Notes: a model not told the origin generated them from the sequence alone. Numbered from the stretch's first letter, positions 1 through 7,286 are shown. The stretch is DNA of 46,134 bases from a virus (IMGVR_UViG_3300032291_003206:1-46134); one strand, 5' to 3'. A program made the numbers and translations.

Positions 1-12
1 AATATATGCGGA

Positions 13-195
13 TTATTTTTTTAATGTAGTGTTACCTTTTTGATTTGGGGGATAATATACACAGTGTTTACATCCATTACCACAGCAATATCCTCTACTC
101 TTATGATATTCTTCGGTAAAAACAAATAAACCTTTTTCGTTGTAATAATAATGAGAAGGGAGAAGTTTAGGGGGTTTCTTTTCGTTTTCTTTCAT
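13..195 (-). CDS. DUF5522-like small cysteine-rich protein
   Basis: A 60-aa protein with a compact motif in its second half: a VFTEEYH stretch, then GYCCGNGCKHCVY with four cysteines and a histidine that could hold a metal. From memory this matches the DUF5522 family, small proteins of unknown function that are widespread in Bacteroidota. The usual family ending is CRHCPY, so the central motif is well kept. The start ATG lies inside the 3' end of the HNH gene upstream (29-base overlap), which suggests translation coupled to that gene. It is the last gene in this direction before the window edge. I cannot assign a function. Its presence in a phage suggests capture from the host lineage. Confidence 0.75.
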   Translation of the reverse strand: MKENEKKPPKLLPSHYYYNEKGLFVFTEEYHKSRGYCCGNGCKHCVYYPPNQKGNTTLKK

Positions 196-748
196 TTGTT
201 ATTTTTTCACATATATCTAAAAAGTAATTTTGGTTGAAATGATTTTTCATTAGGTTTATGTCTTTATGTATCCATTGTATGTTACCAACAACATAACCTT
301 TATCTGAATCTATCCTATCAATAGATGCAGTCGCCTCATAATTATCTTTCTTTGAGTTTGAAAAATATATTGGGATTTTACTTAAATTACATTTAAAATC
401 TTGTTCGACTAAAACTTGATTAATATATTCAATAGTCACATCAAATATTATATTTCTACTGATTGCGTTTCTTCTTATCCTACCATAATACTTACCACTT
501 ATGTTTTCAAATCCTCCCCACAGAGGGTTAGTTACACCAGGTCTCGGGTTATTGCATTTTAAACATCCTTTGGACTTTCCATTTAATAATGTCCAACAAG
601 AAACATAATTTTCGACACCACATTCACATAAACACAAAATTTGTGCCTCTCTATTTAATTCTATGTTTTCATTTATAATAGTATATTTACCAAATTTTTG
701 ACCCTCCGTAAACTTTCCAAAATATTTTGATGTTCCTTTTTTTCCCAT
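167..748 (-). CDS. HNH-type homing endonuclease-like protein
   Basis: A 193-aa protein. The N-terminal third has a zinc-ribbon pattern (CLCECG near residue 40 and CLKC near residue 63). The C-terminal half has the signature of phage HNH proteins in which an ASIDRIDS segment is followed by GYVVGNIQWIHKDINLMKN. In that family these residues belong to the beta-beta-alpha metal nuclease fold. It probably cuts DNA at a specific site and spreads by homing. It lies just downstream of the ribonucleotide reductase gene, a common place for phage homing genes. The RNR terminator separates them, and the gene has its own ATATTTAT element four bases before its ATG. It differs in architecture from the two other HNH genes in the window. 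The catalytic histidines are not the canonical DHIIP type, so activity is uncertain. Confidence 0.75.
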   Translation of the reverse strand: MGKKGTSKYFGKFTEGQKFGKYTIINENIELNREAQILCLCECGVENYVSCWTLLNGKSKGCLKCNNPRPGVTNPLWGGFENISGKYYGRIRRNAISRNIIFDVTIEYINQVLVEQDFKCNLSKIPIYFSNSKKDNYEATASIDRIDSDKGYVVGNIQWIHKDINLMKNHFNQNYFLDICEKITNERKRKETP

Positions 749-752
749 ATTA

Positions 753-760
753 ATAAATAT
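753..760 (-). promoter_or_regulatory. ATATTTAT promoter-like element, HNH gene
   Basis: An exact copy of the recurrent 8-mer (coding strand). Only four bases separate it from the ATG at 748. It sits just downstream of the RNR terminator stem, so it marks the start of a new transcription unit. Confidence 0.5.
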
Positions 761-762
761 AC

Positions 763-796
763 AAAAGGTGTGTGAAAATCAAATCACACACCTTTT
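763..796 (-). terminator. Intrinsic terminator after ribonucleotide reductase
   Basis: A perfect 13-bp inverted repeat (AAAAGGTGTGTGA against TCACACACCTTTT) with an 8-base loop, about 20 bases past the RNR stop. On the minus strand the stem ends in TTTTGTAT, a short U-tract. The sequence reads similarly on the other strand, so it could also work in that direction. Confidence 0.75.
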
Positions 797-816
797 CGTA
801 ATATATTTTTTATTTA

Positions 817-2670
817 TTACACAATTTCGCAAGCACCCGCGGAACAAGCGGCTTCACCTCTTAAATCCGTATCATCATCCATTTCTACAATCTTAGATAA
901 GTCAACATCGTGTAATGTTTCCATCAATTTATCATAATCCTCTTTGGTACAATCCTCAAAAGGGGCTTGTTTATAACTATGATTAGAATAGGGTAATACA
1001 GAAAGTCCGTTATAATATTCTCTGTTTTCCCACATCCATTCACCAACCGCAGGCCATTCGTGTTCTCTAACCGAAATTGTTGCAGATACGTTATGTGAAT
1101 TACTTCCCGTTCTGTGTCCAGGTTTAATCCACTCTGAATGAACTTTCTTAACTCTCTCCAACAATTGGATTGGTGATTCGTTTCTCAAAATTGACCCTTC
1201 CGGTGCTTTCTGTGGAATACCGATTACCGCAGTGTCGTGAGGACGGAAATACTCATCTTCAATAAGTTCAGGATGATTGTTTTTCAAATATCCGTAGATT
1301 GCTTCATTCTTTCCAACTCTAACTCTTCTAATGTAATAGTCATTGTGCCAAGCGTGAATACCTGATGATGTTCCAAGTGTAAGTGAAGTTGTTCCAGCAG
1401 GTTTAACAGTAGTTGTTCTTGCCGCCTTGTTAATTCCCAATAATCCCGCAACTCTTTCATTCTCAGCCTTCACAACTTTAGCACCTGTCTTCATATCCAA
1501 ACCTAATACTGCACCCGAACCAATCCCTGTCATTGAAATGCCAATCAAGGCATCCTTTTCAGTTGTTCTTTGCCATATTGGTCTTAGGTAATGGAAATTT
1601 GTATATCCTGCTTGTAATGTTGCAATAAACGTTGCGGCTTTTACTCTTGACTCATAATCTTCTTGGTTTACAACATTTGATACATTTATTTCAACTAAAT
1701 TACAAAATTGAAATGGGCGAAGTGCAATCTCACAACAAGGATTAGTTCCCCAATCTTTATCATTTGTAAAGTAGATTCCAGGTTCTCCCGCACCACTCGC
1801 TTCAATTCTTTTCCACAAGTCCATAAAGTAATCTTTAGTAATCTTGTGTCTTACAAGTGCTGCAGAGTTGTTTGCTCTTCCTCTTTGTGGATTTGTTTCC
1901 CACCAAGCACCAGACTTACAACTAATCATCTCGTCATCTGTTGCCGAGAATAAGGAAATAAGAGCAGCTCTGCGAATCCCCCCTGCTAAGACCGCGTCAG
2001 CAATATGACAAACCATATCGTGAACCTCAATCGGTCTCAACTTATCACCATCTTGTTTCGCTTCTAATATACCTTCAAGTTTAATCAAACACTCTTTAAG
2101 TGGTTGAGGTCCAGGTGCTTTACCACCTGATGTTACAAGTCTAGCACCTTTTGCTCTGATGTCTGAAAAATCAAACTCAATCTTTGAACCACCGAAGAAG
2201 TATGATTTAACCAATACTTTAACAGCATCAGCCCATCCTTCAATTGAATCCGCAACCAACCATCTTCTTGTTCTTTCATTTGGTTTTCTGATTTCAGGTA
2301 ATTCATCTACGTGATGTTTTTGAACTGAATATCCAACCCCTGTTCCACCTAACAATAAGAACATAATCTCTGAGAATACTCTCCAATCATCAACCGGAGC
2401 ATACGCACAATTATAAATTCTGTTTGGTGAAATCTCAATTGGTTTTCCCGCAAACTGCATTGACCTCATAGATGGTAATACTTGTTTATTGTAAACAAAC
2501 TGATAATTGTCTCTTATCTCTTGTTCTAAATGAGGATACGACTTGATGTGCATCTCCATATTTCTTGTTACTAATTCGTACCAAGTCTCTCTTCTCTTTT
2601 GTTCAGGTATATACTTTGCATACTTCATATACACCGTAATCTCTGATAAAATTCTGTTTGAAATTTCCAT
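817..2670 (-). CDS. nrdJ: Class II (adenosylcobalamin-dependent) ribonucleoside triphosphate reductase
   Basis: A 617-aa enzyme making deoxynucleotides from ribonucleotides with coenzyme B12 as radical source. It fits the monomeric Lactobacillus leichmannii-type RTPR. NCAYAP (C88) gives the first disulfide cysteine. GGTGVGYS (108-115) is a conserved loop. NPCCEI holds the likely radical cysteine C312 and Glu314. C323, eleven residues on as in the family, is the disulfide partner. The C-terminus ends CSAGAC, a C-x4-C pair that re-reduces the active site. No ATP-cone is seen, and no NrdB-like subunit is encoded nearby, as expected for class II. It is shorter than the roughly 740-aa bacterial enzyme. 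The second Cys (C313) of NPCCEI replaces the usual Gly. It lies in the replication group after the helicase and has a terminator behind it. The upstream gap of 120 bases holds a hairpin but no clear ATATTTAT element. Confidence 0.92.
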   Translation of the reverse strand: MEISNRILSEITVYMKYAKYIPEQKRRETWYELVTRNMEMHIKSYPHLEQEIRDNYQFVYNKQVLPSMRSMQFAGKPIEISPNRIYNCAYAPVDDWRVFSEIMFLLLGGTGVGYSVQKHHVDELPEIRKPNERTRRWLVADSIEGWADAVKVLVKSYFFGGSKIEFDFSDIRAKGARLVTSGGKAPGPQPLKECLIKLEGILEAKQDGDKLRPIEVHDMVCHIADAVLAGGIRRAALISLFSATDDEMISCKSGAWWETNPQRGRANNSAALVRHKITKDYFMDLWKRIEASGAGEPGIYFTNDKDWGTNPCCEIALRPFQFCNLVEINVSNVVNQEDYESRVKAATFIATLQAGYTNFHYLRPIWQRTTEKDALIGISMTGIGSGAVLGLDMKTGAKVVKAENERVAGLLGINKAARTTTVKPAGTTSLTLGTSSGIHAWHNDYYIRRVRVGKNEAIYGYLKNNHPELIEDEYFRPHDTAVIGIPQKAPEGSILRNESPIQLLERVKKVHSEWIKPGHRTGSNSHNVSATISVREHEWPAVGEWMWENREYYNGLSVLPYSNHSYKQAPFEDCTKEDYDKLMETLHDVDLSKIVEMDDDTDLRGEAACSAGACEIV

Positions 2671-2722
2671 TTTTTAAGTTTTTGTTTTTATAAAAAAATT
2701 CGTCGATTTTTATATTAAATAT

Positions 2723-2745
2723 GAGGTCGCGGGTTAAGCGACCTC
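2723..2745 (-). other. G+C-rich hairpin between helicase and RNR genes
   Basis: A perfect 8-bp stem (GAGGTCGC with GCGACCTC) and 7-base loop, the most G+C-rich spot in its surroundings. It follows the helicase stop by about 45 bases and precedes the RNR start by about 50. Neither strand has a real U-tract after it, so an RNA-processing, stability or leader role is as likely as termination. Confidence 0.5.
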
Positions 2746-2791
2746 GATTTTGGATTAAAAAAATAAGTTTTTTTTTCGAAAAAGTAGATAT

Positions 2792-4171
2792 TTAGTTTGG
2801 GCTATTTTGTTCTCTCTGTTTTCTTTTTTCCATTAATTCTTTAACTCTATCTCTTTTTCTTTCCTCTTGTTGTTCTTCAAACCCAAGGAATGTAACTGAA
2901 CTCTCAATGTCAATATCCAGTAGTTCATTATTGAATTTACAGTTCTCAAATACAACACCGTCTTTACCAAGTCTAGATTTGGTAATTGCTATTGTCGCTA
3001 AATTCATTTCTTTTTGTTGGAGTGTTTTCGCGATTGAAATGATAACGTGTCCTACTTGTGCTTTTTTGATTGAGCCACCCATTTGGTCTGTTGTCACAAC
3101 TTCAGATGAAATTGAACTTCTGTTTCCTTGGGTTGCTGTCCAACCAACAAGATTAAGTTCGTGACACATAGCCTCAAAAGCCCTCATAACTGAACCTTCA
3201 CTCTTCCATTCGTCTCCTAAATTTTTATCAGGAACTACACAATCAATATAGTCTAAAAGTATCAAATCAATTTTAATACCATCCGCAATCATCTTCCTAA
3301 CCTGACTCTTAATCTGAAGCATTGTATGAGTATCTGATGGTAGTTTTTTAAGAACCAATCTATTTGGCATTGTGTTCTTAATTTCTTCTATTTTAGATAA
3401 TACAGTTTCTTTATGTTGATTCAAACTATCGGGTGCAATTCCTGTCCAAAGTGTAAAGTGTTTTCTCTGAATAATTTTTGGATTATCTTCAAAAAATATC
3501 TGAAGAACATTGTACCCCAAATTGTACGCGGTGTTTGCAATCTTAGTTAAAATAGTTGACTTACCTACCCCTGTTGGTGCAAGTATTACACCTATTTCTC
3601 CTTTAGCCAAACCACCTTTTAATAACTTATCAATACCAGGTATACCCATTGGGATTGGATGTCTATAATCCTCTTCCAACACAGTTTCCAACCCTGAGAA
3701 AATATCTGACAACCCATCTTCGATTTGTCCAACTTGGAGAGCCTCTCTAACTAATCCTTCAACTTGGTCGTAAGATTCAAAGTCCCCTTCTTTTATAATT
3801 TTTGTTGCTTTATCCATCGCTTTCTGTAACTCTTGTTGTTTACAGAACTTCAATGCTTTTTCTTGAACAAAGGAACTACCTTCATAAGTAACATCCTTAA
3901 CTTGTGTTACCGTATCCAATACAATCTTCTGAACTAACTCTTGTGAGACTTCTGATTTTACAATTTGTTCTAATGTTTCGAAGGATGGTGTTGCTTCATA
4001 TTTTCTATAATATTCTTTAACAAATTGTGCAATAATTTTGAAATATTTGTTATCAAAGTAAGCACTATCAAGTACTGATAGTATTGAGTTTGAGAAATTT
4101 TTATCAACAATAAGTTGATTTAAAAGTTGTAACTGAAATGTGTTACCGAGATAATCGAAATTTTTTTTCAT
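2792..4171 (-). CDS. DnaB/gp41-like replicative DNA helicase
   Basis: A 459-aa RecA-fold helicase. The N-terminal 150 residues are helical, like the DnaB/gp41 N-domain. The motor follows: GLAKGEIGVILAPTGVGKS contains Walker A (198-205), LILLDYID (303-310) is Walker B, and TATQGNR near 345-351 resembles the sensor/H3 region of DnaB. T4 gp41 is similar in size (475 aa). It would unwind the fork 5' to 3' as a hexameric ring ahead of the polymerase. The last 25 residues are strongly charged. It lies in a replication run (FEN nuclease, two small proteins, helicase, RNR), with an ATATTTAT element 28 bases before its ATG. No separate primase gene is visible in the window. Confidence 0.9.
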   Translation of the reverse strand: MKKNFDYLGNTFQLQLLNQLIVDKNFSNSILSVLDSAYFDNKYFKIIAQFVKEYYRKYEATPSFETLEQIVKSEVSQELVQKIVLDTVTQVKDVTYEGSSFVQEKALKFCKQQELQKAMDKATKIIKEGDFESYDQVEGLVREALQVGQIEDGLSDIFSGLETVLEEDYRHPIPMGIPGIDKLLKGGLAKGEIGVILAPTGVGKSTILTKIANTAYNLGYNVLQIFFEDNPKIIQRKHFTLWTGIAPDSLNQHKETVLSKIEEIKNTMPNRLVLKKLPSDTHTMLQIKSQVRKMIADGIKIDLILLDYIDCVVPDKNLGDEWKSEGSVMRAFEAMCHELNLVGWTATQGNRSSISSEVVTTDQMGGSIKKAQVGHVIISIAKTLQQKEMNLATIAITKSRLGKDGVVFENCKFNNELLDIDIESSVTFLGFEEQQEERKRDRVKELMEKRKQREQNSPN

Positions 4172-4199
4172 AAATTAATGTGGGTATACCCTTGAATTG

Positions 4200-4207
4200 A
4201 TAAATAT
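4200..4207 (-). promoter_or_regulatory. ATATTTAT promoter-like element, helicase
   Basis: Exact 8-mer, 28 bases upstream of the helicase ATG and just past the stop codon of the preceding gene, so the helicase may be expressed separately from the genes before it. Confidence 0.4.
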
Positions 4208-4210
4208 CTT

Positions 4211-4660
4211 TTAAGCTAACTGATAGTCCAAATATTTGTAAGAAAGTTTGTAATCTGAAAAAATGTCAGTTAGCTCTCTTAGAATATTTTTCAAATATGG
4301 TCTTACATCAACTGTATAACGTACTTTTGGTGGGAACATTTTTCCATCAAAAATTCTGTGACAAATTGTCTGTTCACCAAGTTTTACGTAAATATTGAAA
4401 ATTTCAGGTCCATCGGTAAAAGAGGTGTCCATAACCGACACGTCGTGAATAATCGCGTCTTTGTTATCAATCATATAACTTACGGTTTTCATTTTCAAGT
4501 CATACTCAAGTTCTTCTTTTATTGACTTCATAAAATGATAAAGGTCTAAGGAATTTTTTGCTTTAGGATTAAATCCTCTTACATTGAAAAATCTTTGAAC
4601 GATGATGTTTTCATTTAGAGTTAATAAAAACTCTAGTTTAGTGCTTTCTTGCTCTTTCAT
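4211..4660 (-). CDS. Hypothetical protein with two internal repeats
   Basis: A 149-aa protein I do not recognise. It seems to be two copies of one module of about 55 residues. Residues 12-64 and 91-147 share the same order of features: a beta-like strand, an RFF/RIF core (QRFFNVRGFNPK against HRIFDGKMFPPK), a D-x-(Y/R)-x-(F/Y)-(M/L)-K segment, then I-x-x-EL and a Tyr-rich end. No signal peptide or membrane segment is present. It lies between the 58-aa gene (11-base gap) and the replicative helicase, so a replication accessory role is plausible by position only. A duplicated fold could act as a small binding or clamp-like protein. That is speculation. Confidence 0.75.
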   Translation of the reverse strand: MKEQESTKLEFLLTLNENIIVQRFFNVRGFNPKAKNSLDLYHFMKSIKEELEYDLKMKTVSYMIDNKDAIIHDVSVMDTSFTDGPEIFNIYVKLGEQTICHRIFDGKMFPPKVRYTVDVRPYLKNILRELTDIFSDYKLSYKYLDYQLA

Positions 4661-4671
4661 TTTTTTATTTT

Positions 4672-4848
4672 TTATTTTTGGTTATTTTTTTCTTCTTTAA
4701 ATGGATAATATGGAACACCGTTAACTTTAATCGAATCAATCTTAAACCCGCTTTTACCTAAGATTTCCGCTTTTTTTAATACATTGGTTGAGTAATAAAC
4801 ACCTTCAACCAAAACAGTGTCTTCATCTATTCTTTTGAATGTTTTCAT
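4672..4848 (-). CDS. Small hypothetical protein (58 aa) coupled to FEN nuclease
   Basis: A 58-residue reading frame beginning MKTFKRIDEDTVLVEGVYYS and ending in a Lys/Asn-rich tail. Its ATG overlaps the TGA of the FEN-nuclease gene as ATGA, the classic arrangement for translational coupling, and 11 bases separate its stop from the next gene. These junctions, rather than any recognised domain, are why I consider it real. It looks like a small mixed alpha/beta protein with a KVNGVPYYPF segment near the end. There is no signal peptide and no cysteine. Function unknown. Position suggests a DNA-replication accessory. Confidence 0.7.
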   Translation of the reverse strand: MKTFKRIDEDTVLVEGVYYSTNVLKKAEILGKSGFKIDSIKVNGVPYYPFKEEKNNQK

Positions 4849-5840
4849 ATTTTTCTTTTTTCTTTTCTAATTAATTTTAAGAACGGTTTTAAAAATTGAA
4901 CCCAAGCATTATCATCTTTGGGTAAGTATTTGAATAGCCCATCTTCCATCATCATTCTCATAAGATTTTTATATCCCCTATCTGTTGGGTCTATATTTTC
5001 TTTATAAACTTGTTCAACTAATTCTTTTGCATCTTCTGTAATTAGTGGATTTCCGAGGTCAACAATCTTTAGATTTATATTGTAAAACTCTTCTCCAAAG
5101 ATACCATTTTTTGACTCACCGGTCAAAATTTTGCCGATAATTTTTGGAACTTTCTTTTCTTGTTTGATAAGTCGTGCATTATCTAAAATTTCGTTGATAG
5201 TGCACGACTTATCCTGCAATATAGGGAATAATTTAACCAAAGTCTTTTCACCAAGTCCATCAATACCTGATATGTTGTCCGACTTATCACCAACAAATAC
5301 TTTTGTAAGTAATACATTTTGATGGGGAATATCAACTTTGTTAAGTGATATCTTATCACCGAATTTATAGTATTCTTTCTTAATGGGGGAGTAAATTTGG
5401 ACTCTTTCTGATATGAGCTGGGTTAAGTCCTTATCCGCAGAGAAGATGGTTATATTCTCATCTAATGCAATCTTACAGTATTGTCCGATTAAATCATCTG
5501 CTTCATTATTGGGGACTTCAACCTGTCTTACAAATACTTCTTCCAAGTATTGTTTAACTCGTTGTCTTTGGTGTAGGTAAGACTCGTATTGTTCCTCACT
5601 CATCTCATTTCTTCTTTGTGACTTGTAGTTTGGGTATAACTCTTTTCTAACTGATGTGTTGGATTCGCTATCCCAACATACTATGACCTTATCATAGTTA
5701 AAATCCTCCAAATGTTTTCTGATTGTGTTTATGAAGTGATATATACCTCCTATATGTTCGTTCTTATTAAAAAGGTCTCTAACTCCATTGTATCCTATCA
5801 TATAGAGGTTGTTACCATCTATCAGTAAAGTTTTTGTCAC
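4845..5840 (-). CDS. 5'-3' exonuclease / flap endonuclease (T4 RNase H-like)
   Basis: A 331-aa nuclease of the FEN-1/T5 exonuclease/T4 RNase H family, which removes RNA primers and 5' flaps on the lagging strand. The acidic metal-binding residues are in family order: D8 in LLIDGNN, D57 in VCWDSES, E113/D115/D116 in NNEADD, D136 and D138 in SADKD, and D185/D188 in VGDKSDN. The helix-hairpin-helix-like GIDGLGEKT follows at 192-200. The basic YPNYKSQRR (69-77) matches the helical-arch region. T4 RNase H is close in size (305 aa). It is the first gene of a run ending at the helicase and overlaps the following 58-aa gene by four bases. The C-terminus is Lys/Arg-rich. Confidence 0.9.
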   Translation of the reverse strand: MTKTLLIDGNNLYMIGYNGVRDLFNKNEHIGGIYHFINTIRKHLEDFNYDKVIVCWDSESNTSVRKELYPNYKSQRRNEMSEEQYESYLHQRQRVKQYLEEVFVRQVEVPNNEADDLIGQYCKIALDENITIFSADKDLTQLISERVQIYSPIKKEYYKFGDKISLNKVDIPHQNVLLTKVFVGDKSDNISGIDGLGEKTLVKLFPILQDKSCTINEILDNARLIKQEKKVPKIIGKILTGESKNGIFGEEFYNINLKIVDLGNPLITEDAKELVEQVYKENIDPTDRGYKNLMRMMMEDGLFKYLPKDDNAWVQFLKPFLKLIRKEKRKI

Positions 5841-5908
5841 TTCATTAAATTAGGTGTGAAAAATATTGTTGACTCTTAAAATATAGTTATTAAAGATATC
5901 TAAGTCAA

Positions 5909-6418
5909 TTACTGATAAACATAAATTAAACAACCACCTTTAACCATATTAATTAATTTAGTATTAATATTATAAGGAGTTTCAAAACATCCTTCAGAAT
6001 ATGATGTTTTTTCTGTAATGTTAGAATGAAAAACTATTGACCTAAATTCAGCATTGTTGTTTAATATCCCATCAACACCTTTTATTTTCATAGAATATCC
6101 CCATCTACCATAATATGAATTTAAAGTAATAAAACCACCTATTGATGATTTTTTTGAACCTACTTCGTTTGAAAATTCAGTTGCATATTTTTTACCACTA
6201 TTAAATGCGTGACTTACTTTCGATTTTAAAACCATTTCCTTGTTTATCATATTATAAACATATAGTCTATCTTCCGTTATTGGTTTTGAATAATCAATCA
6301 ATACTACATAGTCTTTTTTAGGTGGATTGTATATTAATTGTACTTTTTCTGCAAAATTATATGTTGGTTCTATTTGTTGAATAATAAAAATAGATAATAT
6401 GAGTAGAATTATTTTCAT
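5909..6418 (-). CDS. L,D-transpeptidase-like (YkuD_2 type) secreted protein
   Basis: A 169-aa protein with a hydrophobic N-terminal segment (residues 2-14), likely a signal peptide or anchor. The rest matches the YkuD_2 murein L,D-transpeptidase catalytic family, common in Bacteroidota: VLIDYSKPITEDRLYVYN, then HAFNSGKKYATEFSNEVGS (70-88), a GYSMKI-GVDG segment, IVFHS with catalytic-type H131, and SEGCF with the nucleophile-type Cys144. Family members usually have SFGCPAL at this place, and here it is EGCFETP. It would act on peptidoglycan stem peptides in the periplasm, either cross-linking or cutting them. Unlike most of its neighbours it is not a replication gene. It has its own ATATTTAT element eight bases upstream and a terminator just before that. 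Candidate roles are lysis control, wall modification or superinfection exclusion. Confidence 0.8.
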   Translation of the reverse strand: MKIILLILSIFIIQQIEPTYNFAEKVQLIYNPPKKDYVVLIDYSKPITEDRLYVYNMINKEMVLKSKVSHAFNSGKKYATEFSNEVGSKKSSIGGFITLNSYYGRWGYSMKIKGVDGILNNNAEFRSIVFHSNITEKTSYSEGCFETPYNINTKLINMVKGGCLIYVYQ

Positions 6419-6426
6419 AGATATCT

Positions 6427-6434
6427 ATAAATAT
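6427..6434 (-). promoter_or_regulatory. ATATTTAT promoter-like element, L,D-transpeptidase
   Basis: Exact 8-mer eight bases upstream of the ATG at 6418, directly downstream of the terminator that closes the HNH gene. Terminator and new start are back to back. Confidence 0.5.
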
Positions 6435-6444
6435 TTAACAAATT

Positions 6445-6470
6445 AAAAACCCCTCTTTTAGAGAGGGGTT
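6445..6470 (-). terminator. Intrinsic terminator after RHH-HNH cassette 1
   Basis: A 9-bp perfect stem (AACCCCTCT with AGAGGGGTT), 5-base loop, followed on the minus strand by TTTTT. It starts six bases after the HNH stop codon. Confidence 0.85.
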
Positions 6471-6475
6471 AGTTT

Positions 6476-7093
6476 TTAATTTAGTATCTTATTACTTTTT
6501 TTTAAGTTTTCCTCCGCCCATAATGGTTGGAGATTTGTGTAATGACAGAGTTTGTAAAGTTCTTCTTCTGTCTTTGCGGATGATAATGGAATAATGTGGT
6601 CAATGTGCCATTCCGTTCTGTTTTCCCAACTCATTCCTGAAACAAACTTGTTTTCCAAATGTTCCTTTAATTCTTGTGGAGAACAACCGACAATTTCAGA
6701 GGTTCTTTTTGATTTATACTTTAAATATCTATTAACAGAATGTCTCATTTTTTCAAGTAAGGCAAATAAAATATCCTCTCTTCTTCTATTTTTTAAATAT
6801 TCATTTATGTAACCCGGATTATTATCCCAAAATCTTTTTCTTGTTGCAATTACTTTATCAAAGTTCTCCACTTCCCACACTTTTCTATAGTCTTGGTAAT
6901 ATTTTTTATTCTCAGAGTTCCACTTACGGTTGTATTCTTTAATCTTTTCTTTATTCTGTGATTTATATTTTTTACTTTCTATTCTTTGGCATTCTCTACA
7001 ATAACTTCTAACCCCACATTTAACTTTAGACATTTTATTGAATTCACACAATTCTTTTTCTTCTTCACACTTACTACAAACTTTTGTTTCCAT
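6476..7093 (-). CDS. HNH endonuclease with N-terminal zinc finger (cassette 1)
   Basis: A 205-aa protein. The N-terminus carries a CxxC-type zinc finger (C6, C9, C32, C35), a long Lys/Tyr-rich helical middle follows, and the C-terminus is an HNH nuclease domain: WHIDHIIPLS with H163, D165 and H166, then NLQPLW (N187) and the final N-x(4)-K-x-N. It probably makes a specific DNA break and spreads by homing. It starts inside the end of the small RHH gene upstream (20-base overlap) and lies between uvsX and the transpeptidase gene, with its own terminator. A second HNH protein at 37891-38481 has the same cysteine spacing and the same RHH partner, so the two are paralogous cassettes. Confidence 0.9.
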   Translation of the reverse strand: METKVCSKCEEEKELCEFNKMSKVKCGVRSYCRECQRIESKKYKSQNKEKIKEYNRKWNSENKKYYQDYRKVWEVENFDKVIATRKRFWDNNPGYINEYLKNRRREDILFALLEKMRHSVNRYLKYKSKRTSEIVGCSPQELKEHLENKFVSGMSWENRTEWHIDHIIPLSSAKTEEELYKLCHYTNLQPLWAEENLKKSNKILN

Positions 7094-7235
7094 TTTTTAT
7101 ATATTCTTTCAATAGTTTATTAACTAGGGAAGAAAGATTTATTGATTTATCTTTAAAGTATTGTGGTAATTCAGGGTCAACCGAAACACCTATTTTAACT
7201 TTCTTTTCAATTTCTTTAATTTTCTTTCTTCCCAT
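7074..7235 (-). CDS. Small ribbon-helix-helix-like DNA-binding protein (cassette 1)
   Basis: A 53-aa basic protein. After a Lys-rich start (MGRKKIKEIEKK) comes a beta-strand-like KVKIGVSVD, then two helices (ELPQYFKDKS and NLSSLVNKLLKEYI). That order is typical of the ribbon-helix-helix (CopG/Arc) fold, a dimeric DNA binder often used for autoregulation. The stop codon lies 20 bases inside the following HNH gene, so the two are translationally coupled. The ATG is preceded by ATATTTAT at a 5-base gap. A protein with the same opening (MGR-K), length and neighbour occurs at 38459-38617. Likely role: repressor of its cassette, or a DNA-targeting helper of the nuclease. This is inference. Confidence 0.75.
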   Translation of the reverse strand: MGRKKIKEIEKKVKIGVSVDPELPQYFKDKSINLSSLVNKLLKEYIKNGNKSL

Positions 7236-7240
7236 ATATA

Positions 7241-7248
7241 ATAAATAT
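7241..7248 (-). promoter_or_regulatory. ATATTTAT promoter-like element, RHH-HNH cassette 1
   Basis: Exact 8-mer five bases before the RHH start codon, preceded by AG on the coding strand as in cassette 2 (GATATTTAT in both). This is the likely promoter of the cassette and a candidate operator for its RHH protein. Confidence 0.5.
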
Positions 7249-7260
7249 CTATAAATTAAT

Positions 7261-7286
7261 AAAAAGTGGAATTATTATAACTTTTT
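7261..7286 (-). terminator. Weak A+T hairpin after uvsX
   Basis: AAAAAGT and ACTTTTT form a 7-bp inverted repeat with a 12-base loop just past the uvsX stop. Almost all pairs are A-U, so the stem is weak. It is accepted only because of its position between uvsX and the next promoter-like element. Confidence 0.3.

Noticed and set aside
1708-1953. Plus-strand reading frame inside the RNR gene
   Set aside because: Lies wholly within a well-conserved gene on the other strand and has no domain.
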